From positions 1 through 62,937 of the IMG/VR virus record IMGVR_UViG_3300036398_002654: 62,937 bases of DNA; one strand, 5' to 3'. Below the pieces are notes generated by a model. That model was not told the origin of the DNA and did no database searches. It saw nothing but the letters and a program-made list of their open reading frames with translations. Positions 57,784-62,937 of the stretch are shown here, piece after piece. The stretch comes from a virus. Position 1 is the first letter of the stretch, and each line of letters begins with the position of its first letter. The position numbers were made by a program, and so were the translations under genes.

Positions 57784-57906
57784 TAAAATTAATTGAACTC
57801 TACATCCGTATAGAAGGGGGGTACACCACCTCTCTCGAAGGGCACCTTCCACGGCTCTAATGTCACATCACAGACTCATAATAAAATCCCTGATATGGGA
57901 TTTTCC

Positions 57907-57935
57907 ATATTAAGTTTTTATTTAGGATTTGTCAA
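57907..57935 (-). promoter_or_regulatory. sigma70-type promoter of the lysozyme gene
   Basis: TTGACA (57935-57930), 17-bp spacer, TAATAT (57912-57907). The leader of about 120 nt contains a perfect AAAATCCC/GGGATTTT hairpin. The 57784-57994 gap is the divergent control region between this gene and the plus-strand operon. Confidence 0.6.
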
Positions 57936-57961
57936 GTAGACCACTTCTAAAAATGGTTGTG

Positions 57962-57968
57962 CTAAATA
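57962..57968 (+). promoter_or_regulatory. late-like motif before the plus-strand operon
   Basis: CTAAATA on the plus strand, 26 nt before the 57995 start; one base from ATAAATA. No good sigma70-type pair was found on this strand. Confidence 0.25.
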
Positions 57969-57994
57969 CTTGTAGTGTTTATTACTCAAGAAAA

Positions 57995-58459
57995 ATGAAG
58001 AAAGTTCTTTTAGTCCTTTCTACATTATTCTTAGTTAATCCTGCTGGTGCTGCTGAAATTACATCAAAAATTACTGATTCCGTTCAACTTGGTGTTCAGG
58101 GTGCAGCGATTCAAACCGAAAGAGTAGGTGCTTCCTATTCTGTTTCAGGTACAAATATTGACGTTACTACTCTTGGTGGAGTTGGTGGCGCAGGTTCATA
58201 TGGCATTGATACAAACGGTCAAGCATTTACTTTCTCAGAAACTCAACGCGCTGCTGATACAGCAGTCACCACTCAGTCGGTCTCTGGTGGAGTTATTGCT
58301 TCTCCCAACCTTTATGGGAATTCTACTACTCAGTTAGCAGGAGATAAAGGTTCTCTTGCAGGTTCTCTAAGTGGAACTGGCGTTCCTAGCGTAACTGCTG
58401 GTGGTCCTGGTACAACTGCAACAGCACAAAGAACAATCGAATTAAGTGTATTCAAATGA
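57995..58459 (+). CDS. exported protein A of the plus-strand operon
   Basis: 154 residues from MKKVLLVLSTLFLVNPAGAA, a Sec signal peptide. The mature part is Gly/Ser/Thr-rich and beta-like (GASYSVSGTNIDVTTLGGVG, QAFTFSETQRAADTAVTTQS). The block GxSYxVxGTNI...FxFSET is shared with protein B (58456-58821), so the two are related. Four-gene operon on the opposite strand to everything else. Probably placed in the periplasm or outer membrane of the infected host; function unknown. Confidence 0.7.
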   Translation: MKKVLLVLSTLFLVNPAGAAEITSKITDSVQLGVQGAAIQTERVGASYSVSGTNIDVTTLGGVGGAGSYGIDTNGQAFTFSETQRAADTAVTTQSVSGGVIASPNLYGNSTTQLAGDKGSLAGSLSGTGVPSVTAGGPGTTATAQRTIELSVFK

Positions 58460-58821
58460 GATACATAACTCCCGTTCTGCTTTTAGCAGCGGGAGTCATT
58501 TGTACTCCTGCATATGCTGAAAGTGTTGTACCTAATTTTACCAGAGGAACAATCACAGCAGAAACTAAGACACGCACAGAAATCGTTGAGACGATTAAAC
58601 AAATAGAATATACCACTGGGACATCTTATACAGTCACAGGCACGAATATCAATATTCCTGGTACTCCTACGCCTGGTGCTAATTATAGCGTTATGACTCA
58701 AGGTGCTCCGTTCCAGTTCAGTGAAACAACACTTGGGCCTGGGGTGGCTAAGGAAACATGGATAGAAAGAACCACTACACAAGATTCAACAACAAACTCA
58801 GTATCAGTCTTTACGCAATAG
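58456..58821 (+). CDS. exported protein B, paralogue of A
   Basis: 121 residues with signal peptide MRYITPVLLLAAGVICTPAY-A. Mature part: GTITAETKTRTEIVETIKQI, TGTSYTVTGTNINIPGTPTP and GAPFQFSETTLGPG, matching protein A. ATGA overlap with A; 64-nt overlap with C. Unknown function. Confidence 0.7.
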   Translation: MRYITPVLLLAAGVICTPAYAESVVPNFTRGTITAETKTRTEIVETIKQIEYTTGTSYTVTGTNINIPGTPTPGANYSVMTQGAPFQFSETTLGPGVAKETWIERTTTQDSTTNSVSVFTQ

Positions 58822-59372
58822 CAACTATACTATTATTAACACTTGCAGGTTCGAGTAGAAGTAAAGCACAACAAGCTCCATCCAATACAAATATAGCAGG
58901 ACCTTCGGCATCTGCCACTGGTAATGTTACAAACCAGGCAGTTCAGGTGTTACAAGGTCCTTACGCCATGAATACTTTCGGTAGTGGAGTTAGTTGTCAA
59001 GGTCCAACAATGAGTCTCTCTCCTTTCATTTTAGGAAGTCTAAATGGGGGAGCAGATCCATCACAATATCAATCTCATAGTGGAAATGCTGGATTTTCAA
59101 TGGGATTTAACTTCCCACTTGATGGAAGTCTTACTGAGATCTGTAAATCAAGAGCTAAAGTAGAAATTGCAAGACAACAAGCAGAAGCAGATAAAGCAAG
59201 ACTTGATTTTGAACTTGTAAGATTATTAAAATGTGGTGAAGCGATTAAAAATGGAATTAGTTTCCATCCAGAAAGTCCATATTTTAAAATTTGTGCTGAT
59301 GTTGTTGTGAAGTATCCACGAGTACAGGATGTCGTCAATGGAAATACAACCAATCAAATCAGTAAAAATTGA
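58758..59372 (+). CDS. exported or membrane-anchored protein C
   Basis: 204 residues. N-terminal anchor or uncleaved signal (SISLYAIATILLLTLAGSSR), then an Asn/Gln/Ser-rich region (NIAGPSASATGNVTNQAVQV), GSGVSCQGPTMSLSPF, and a helical ICKSRAKVEIARQQAEADKA segment near residue 135. Cys residues could form disulfides in the periplasm. No other in-frame start, so the long overlap with B is real. Confidence 0.65.
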   Translation: MDRKNHYTRFNNKLSISLYAIATILLLTLAGSSRSKAQQAPSNTNIAGPSASATGNVTNQAVQVLQGPYAMNTFGSGVSCQGPTMSLSPFILGSLNGGADPSQYQSHSGNAGFSMGFNFPLDGSLTEICKSRAKVEIARQQAEADKARLDFELVRLLKCGEAIKNGISFHPESPYFKICADVVVKYPRVQDVVNGNTTNQISKN

Positions 59373-60159
59373 TTCTCCACGAATCATACCTACAATAGAA
59401 CCTCCTGTTACTCAAACTACACAACAACCACTTATTCGTGGATTGGAAGTACCAGTTATTAATATTACAAATCCATCAATCAATTATCCAGTCATCAATG
59501 TTCCAACACAAGAAGAATTTGATGCTGCCGTAAAAGCAGAAAAACAAAAACAAGAACAAGAACAACAAGAAAAAAGTAGAGGTTTTCCAGATCCTACTCC
59601 CCCTCCTGAACTTCCACAGATTGCTCAAACCCCTCCTACTCAAACACCCATTGCTGAAATACCAGCAGACAAACCAACAACAACACCAACAACTTTTAGT
59701 GTTTATGGAGTCGATATTAATTTACCTGACCCTTCTCTTGTTGCTACGGCTGGTGCTGTCGCAGTAGTAACGACTGCTGCTACAATAGCATCAACAACTG
59801 TTCTGAATGCTTTGAAGAATGCAGCAGAACCAATCATCAAAGAAGCAACAAAGAATAAGTTTAAGATTAAAATCAAACAAGTAAAGCCAGTACTACATTA
59901 TGTCCTAGCAGAAGGTGGACATGTAGATGTTTTTGAATACTCTGCCGAAGGAACTCGTTTAATAGAACAAGTAACTAATGTAGAGCAATATATTCGTGAC
60001 CAAGTTGAAATCAATGCTCTCTATGAGATTGATAATAAAATCATTATTGACGATGTAATCAAAGATAAGTTCACAAAAGAAGGCAAAGAAAGATTTAAAC
60101 CTCTCTTTGCCCCTGCTAAAAAAATTGCTAAAAAATTATCTGCCAGATTATCTTTCTGA
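59338..60159 (+). CDS. protein D with proline-rich linker and hydrophobic segment
   Basis: 273 residues from MEIQPIKSVKIDSPRIIPTI at 59338. A Pro/Thr-rich N-terminus and a helical charged stretch (AAVKAEKQKQEQEQQEKSRG), then PTPPPELPQIAQTPPTQTP, a small hydrophobic span (LVATAGAVAVVTTAATIAST) and a basic C-terminal domain (LHYVLAEGGHVDVFEYSAEG). TonB-like layout (Pro-rich linker) but no TonB motif was recognised. Could link A-C to the inner membrane. Confidence 0.6.
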   Translation: MEIQPIKSVKIDSPRIIPTIEPPVTQTTQQPLIRGLEVPVINITNPSINYPVINVPTQEEFDAAVKAEKQKQEQEQQEKSRGFPDPTPPPELPQIAQTPPTQTPIAEIPADKPTTTPTTFSVYGVDINLPDPSLVATAGAVAVVTTAATIASTTVLNALKNAAEPIIKEATKNKFKIKIKQVKPVLHYVLAEGGHVDVFEYSAEGTRLIEQVTNVEQYIRDQVEINALYEIDNKIIIDDVIKDKFTKEGKERFKPLFAPAKKIAKKLSARLSF

Positions 60160-60285
60160 TGTAAATTGTGTGATAATCCATCCAATCACTAGAACTGGTA
60201 ACTGAACTAAAACGTTATAAAGAATTTCTAGAAAAATATTATTCTTCTCTTTTTTACGTTTATCCTTTGCTGGTGCCGTGGTCAT
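60148..60285 (-). CDS. 45-residue membrane protein
   Basis: MTTAPAKDKRKKEKNNIFLE, ILYNVLVQLPVLVIGWIITQ, FTSER: basic N-terminus and one span. Converges with protein D (12-nt overlap) and ends the minus-strand run from 62.9 kb. Confidence 0.55.
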   Translation of the reverse strand: MTTAPAKDKRKKEKNNIFLEILYNVLVQLPVLVIGWIITQFTSER

Positions 60286-60493
60286 TTTGTAACACCTTAA
60301 ACAAATCTTTACTATTTAACAAACTAGTATCAAATTGTAAAGATTTTTTGCGCCCTCTTCGTGCTGGTCTCCTAACAAAACGAATAACTTCTGGCGGTTG
60401 TTTTTTAGGAATAGGTCTTCTATTTTCAAGTATTATTCCATCGTGAGTTAGGAGTCTTGCTAAAATTAAAAAATGTAAAGATATTCTTTTCAT
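60260..60493 (-). CDS. 77-residue basic hypothetical
   Basis: Hydrophobic start (MKRISLHFLILARLLTHDGI), then a strongly basic middle (RRPIPKKQPPEVIRFVRRPA, RRGRKKSLQF). ATGA overlap upstream, 26-nt overlap downstream. Unknown. Confidence 0.5.
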   Translation of the reverse strand: MKRISLHFLILARLLTHDGIILENRRPIPKKQPPEVIRFVRRPARRGRKKSLQFDTSLLNSKDLFKVLQNDHGTSKG

Positions 60494-60687
60494 TTTTTCT
60501 TCAACTTAAAGGCAGCATCACCAAGAAAAGAACCAACAGCAAGAACAAGTACTTTTGCATATGCATCTCTACTTGTACTTTCAAGTTCTACTTGACCTTC
60601 TGTACGAATCGCAACAGATTCCACAGCAGAAATCATTAGGGCACTCCAAATAATTAAGAATAGTCTTACAATATTAAAGTAAATCAC
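60490..60687 (-). CDS. 65-residue membrane protein
   Basis: Two hydrophobic stretches (NIVRLFLIIWSALMISAVES, VLVLAVGSFLGDAAF) around a charged loop. ATGA-linked to the nuclease gene upstream. Unknown; a holin-like role cannot be excluded given the nearby lysozyme gene. Confidence 0.55.
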   Translation of the reverse strand: MIYFNIVRLFLIIWSALMISAVESVAIRTEGQVELESTSRDAYAKVLVLAVGSFLGDAAFKLKKK

Positions 60688-61097
60688 TTCTTACGCTTTG
60701 CATCAAGTTCGGCAAAGTTCTTCTTCTTTGTACCACCATCATAATTCCAAGCATATCCTTCGGAAATCATCTGATCATTGAGTGAAGTTGGTTCATCATT
60801 GATAAACAGATGACCAATGATTCTTCCATACTTTTCTGTGGAGTCAGGAAGTTCCGTCTTGATTAGAATGTTTTTGGCACCTTCGCAACGATGCTTCAAC
60901 CATTCTTTTGATTCGAGTCCGTATTTTTTTTCGTTCGCATCTGCTGTGCGACTTTCTGGGGTATCGACACCAGCAAGACGAATTCTCTTAGTAAGGGAGA
61001 TATCAAAACCCAAATCAATATCAGCGTCAATAGTGTCACCATCTACAACCTTATGAATTTGACGTATTCTGTAGATATAGGGATCTTTATTGTCCAT
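60684..61097 (-). CDS. thermonuclease (SNase) family protein
   Basis: 137 residues. IHKVVDGDTIDADIDLGFDI, KRIRLAGVDTPESRTADANE (Asp and Arg of the active site), then LPDSTEKYGRIIGHLFIND with the second Arg. Staphylococcal-nuclease fold. No signal peptide, so probably acts in the cytoplasm on host DNA or RNA. Ends and starts within small membrane-protein genes. Confidence 0.85.
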   Translation of the reverse strand: MDNKDPYIYRIRQIHKVVDGDTIDADIDLGFDISLTKRIRLAGVDTPESRTADANEKKYGLESKEWLKHRCEGAKNILIKTELPDSTEKYGRIIGHLFINDEPTSLNDQMISEGYAWNYDGGTKKKNFAELDAKRKK

Positions 61098-61309
61098 TAG
61101 AAAGGAAACTTAATACTCCCAGTATTTAGTTTGGGGATAGGTAGTTTCTCAAATGCTTTGGTGACTTGCTTCTCTACAACAGCACCAACAAATGCTTCTG
61201 GATTATCTAGAATTTTTTGTGCTTTCTGGTAAGTGATATAAGCACCCACGCCAATAGCAGCACTAATGCCTAGACTTGTGATTGATAGAATTAGACTCAG
61301 ATGTTTCAT
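61097..61309 (-). CDS. 70-residue membrane protein
   Basis: N-terminal span (LSLILSITSLGISAAIGVGA), then a helical KAQKILDNPEAFVGAVVEKQ region and a short tail (LNTGSIKFPF). One-base overlap with the nuclease gene. Unknown. Confidence 0.6.
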   Translation of the reverse strand: MKHLSLILSITSLGISAAIGVGAYITYQKAQKILDNPEAFVGAVVEKQVTKAFEKLPIPKLNTGSIKFPF

Positions 61310-61415
61310 CTTTCATCTCCTCAGATGCTAACTTTAATATGTAGTAAATGATGTATGCAGTAAAAGTAAGTCCACAAGATAATATTATAAAAACACCCCA
61401 AGGAAATTCGTCCAT
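61263..61415 (-). CDS. 50-residue membrane protein
   Basis: MDEFPWGVFIILSCGLTFTA, YIIYYILKLASEEMKDETSE, SNSINHKSRH: one long span plus a polar tail. 47-nt overlap with the downstream gene. Unknown. Confidence 0.5.
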   Translation of the reverse strand: MDEFPWGVFIILSCGLTFTAYIIYYILKLASEEMKDETSESNSINHKSRH

Positions 61416-61416
61416 A

Positions 61417-61608
61417 TTACCATCCTTCCTCTTTATGTATCCAAACTTTCAGATCTTTTACATATTTTCTTAATATTTCTGCTTGTGATAAGTGCCAGTC
61501 ATCTCCTGTTTTAATATATGCCTTGACGTGTTCATCAACAGCATCAAGGCATTTTTTAATTACAGGATTCCAAGGTTGCCGAATTGGAGTATTCCATTCA
61601 CGTGGCAT
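61417..61608 (-). CDS. conserved small hypothetical
   Basis: 63 residues: PREWNTPIRQPWNPVIKKCL, DAVDEHVKAYIKTGDDWHLS, QAEILRKYVKDLKVWIHKEE. Helical, soluble. Similar small proteins are common in cyanophages; role unknown. Confidence 0.6.
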   Translation of the reverse strand: MPREWNTPIRQPWNPVIKKCLDAVDEHVKAYIKTGDDWHLSQAEILRKYVKDLKVWIHKEEGW

Positions 61609-61617
61609 AAAACCTCA

Positions 61618-61731
61618 TTACTTTTTCTTACCACCGTTCTTCGCTTTCTTAGCAGTAGCATTTCCCTGGTTCTGCTTGGATTGTTTTCCACCAGCAGAAC
61701 CTTTCTTACCTTTGTTTGGTGACTTAGACAT
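61618..61731 (-). CDS. 37-residue lysine-rich peptide
   Basis: MSKSPNKGKKGSAGGKQSKQ then NQGNATAKKAKNGGKKK: histone-tail-like, about one third Lys. One-base TAATG overlap with the gene upstream. Could bind nucleic acid; unproven. Confidence 0.55.
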   Translation of the reverse strand: MSKSPNKGKKGSAGGKQSKQNQGNATAKKAKNGGKKK

Positions 61732-62069
61732 TATGCTCCTGGAGTACGTGGTTGAACTTGACCCTCTTCAAGAGCTTCAACTCTTTCTTCAAGAGATGGA
61801 GCTGCTGCTTCGGGAGCAGGTGGTTCTGGTGGAGTTTCTACAAACTCTTCCCTTTTAGGTTCTGCTTTTTTTTCATCTTCTTCATCTCCACCTTTCTTCA
61901 TAGTATTAATTCCAAAGGTTGCGGCAGAGGCAGTAAAAACAGTCGCAATAAAAGTGGGGTCCATCTTGGATAGAGCCCCAGCATAACTAGCGGTAAGAAG
62001 AGCAGCAGACCATCCAAGGATGGCAATACGAATCACTTGCCCCAAAGCATTCTCCTTTTTCTTGTCCAT
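61731..62069 (-). CDS. two-span membrane protein with acidic tail
   Basis: 112 residues from MDKKKENALGQVIRIAILGW at 62069; an upstream in-frame extension exists but overlaps the barrel gene. Hydrophobic spans GWSAALLTASYAGALS and FIATVFTASAATFGINTM are followed by a charged Pro/Glu-rich tail (EEFVETPPEPPAPEAAAPSL). A holin-like topology but no proof. Confidence 0.6.
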   Translation of the reverse strand: MDKKKENALGQVIRIAILGWSAALLTASYAGALSKMDPTFIATVFTASAATFGINTMKKGGDEEDEKKAEPKREEFVETPPEPPAPEAAAPSLEERVEALEEGQVQPRTPGA

Positions 62070-62106
62070 CAGTGTCCGTGTGATGAAGTCTGTAATATTT
62101 AGGATT

Positions 62107-62937
62107 TTAGAACTTAAATTTAACCTTTGCAGATACTGCTGTGTTAGAAACCCCATCATTAATTTGATGAATTCCTTCAATAATTATCATTTCCTTATAA
62201 TCAACAGAAGCATTTGCCTCGATCATTCCGCTGGTTTCATAAGAACCACCGACAGTTATGCCGAATAAATCCTTCTTCTTACCACCAAAACGATGCGAAA
62301 TATTTAGACCAACCTCACCAGAATGTGAAGTTTTGTTTATAGTATCTACGGTTCTTCTTGATTGAATAGAACCAGTTTCAGTAAAACCATCTCTCTGGTA
62401 ATTACCAACGGTATATCCAACAAATGAAGTTATGTTCTTATTGAGATGCCAGAATAATCTGTTATTTACAAACCATTCTTTTCCTTGTGTTGAACTTTCA
62501 TTATTAAAGATACCCTGAACATTTCTTGATACATTATATTTGTTCTGAGAGAAACCAGCATTAGTTAAGAGTGAGAATGTATTTCCACGGAACATATTAA
62601 AGAAACCATAATGACCCTTAACAAGACTAGAAGTACTATCAACACCACCTAAATCAATATTCACATTATTATACTGACCACCAATAGTCCAAGTTGGTTT
62701 GATATCAATTTCTAATCCACCACCAATAATCAACGACTTACCAGTGTATCCATAGTCACCATAAGACCAAGCATAATAATTGTTGCTGAATACTCTTACT
62801 TTATCTGTGGTTGGTTGAGATGGTTCGTGAATGAAAAGATTTTGTAATCCACCACCAATCTTATCTAAAACTTCGTGCTGATCAATACGTCCAGAAAGAA
62901 CATCGTGAGTATTGTTTGTATCAACAGAAAGAAGTAA
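62107..62937 (-). CDS. outer-membrane beta-barrel domain, cut by the window edge
   Basis: 276 residues visible, open to the window end (5' part missing). Alternating strands rich in Gly/aromatics (YYAWSYGDYGYTGKSLIIGG, KPTWTIGGQYNNVNIDLGG, SFVGYTVGNYQRDGF) end in AVSAKVKFKF, with the terminal Phe needed for outer-membrane insertion. Resembles an autotransporter C-terminal barrel. Whether a passenger or signal peptide precedes it lies outside the window. Not a typical tail protein. Confidence 0.65.
   Translation of the reverse strand, partial: LLLSVDTNNTHDVLSGRIDQHEVLDKIGGGLQNLFIHEPSQPTTDKVRVFSNNYYAWSYGDYGYTGKSLIIGGGLEIDIKPTWTIGGQYNNVNIDLGGVDSTSSLVKGHYGFFNMFRGNTFSLLTNAGFSQNKYNVSRNVQGIFNNESSTQGKEWFVNNRLFWHLNKNITSFVGYTVGNYQRDGFTETGSIQSRRTVDTINKTSHSGEVGLNISHRFGGKKKDLFGITVGGSYETSGMIEANASVDYKEMIIIEGIHQINDGVSNTAVSAKVKFKF

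Noticed and set aside
57784-57994. A gene in the gap between the lysozyme gene and the plus-strand operon
   Set aside because: No frame of reasonable length with a ribosome site; the stretch holds divergent control sequences and a hairpin.
59338-60159. TonB protein
   Set aside because: A proline-rich linker and hydrophobic span are present but no TonB C-terminal motif and the hydrophobic segment is not N-terminal.

Overview
The window looks like part of the genome of a large T4-like cyanomyovirus that infects marine Synechococcus or Prochlorococcus. The evidence is photosystem II genes psbA and psbD, two high-light-inducible (Hli) proteins, a plant-type ferredoxin, pstS, gnd, seven tRNA genes, free-standing HNH/endonuclease VII genes, strings of small overlapping genes, and T4-late-type ATAAATA motifs in front of structural genes. 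No replication, terminase, capsid or tail-sheath gene is inside the window. Almost everything is on the minus strand; the exception is one four-gene plus-strand operon at 57995-60159. Base composition is AT-rich.

Layout, left to right. (1) 1-20 kb: a long array of tail-fibre/adhesin genes. It includes three glycine-rich adhesin paralogues, a 1305-residue repeat fibre and a 623-residue beta-helix-like protein. Interleaved with them are six predicted 2-oxoglutarate/Fe(II) oxygenases or Asp/Asn hydroxylases and one sulfotransferase. (2) 19.9-23.7 kb: an HNH nuclease, small genes, then psbD and psbA with an endonuclease VII-like gene between them. (3) 23.9-26.8 kb: two more virion proteins. (4) 26.8-28.6 kb: a light/redox cassette (Hli, small membrane peptide, ferredoxin, hypothetical, Hli, peroxiredoxin). 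(5) 28.6-49.3 kb: a continuous 20-kb glycan cluster with GDP-L-fucose synthesis (gmd, fcl), a GT11 fucosyltransferase, a GT6 (ABO-family) transferase, a sugar-nucleotide epimerase, GT2/GT25/GT47-like/GT61 transferases, methyltransferases, nucleotidyltransferases, HAD phosphatases, a class II aldolase and two short GDPD-like proteins. (6) 49.4-53.8 kb: small genes, gnd and three tRNAs. (7) 53.8-57.1 kb: pstS with a candidate PHO box, an SLH/OprB porin, and a tRNA array with two tRNA-like elements. (8) 57.1-62.9 kb: a lysozyme-like gene, a plus-strand operon of exported proteins, a nuclease, small membrane proteins, and the end of an outer-membrane beta-barrel protein cut by the window edge.

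Three themes stand out. First, fibre genes mostly carry T4-late-type motifs, whereas two groups of modifying enzymes next to them have host sigma70-type promoters; hydroxylation or sulfation of tail fibres is a testable idea. Second, the glycan cluster contains all the enzymes expected for a fucosylated, ABO-like terminal structure. Third, the phage repeatedly uses a compact control element in which the loop of a terminator-like hairpin carries the -35 box of a promoter with a 17-bp spacer; psbA, psbD and the porin instead have a -10 box fused to a late ATAAATA motif. All functional statements are read from sequence by eye; no database search was possible.
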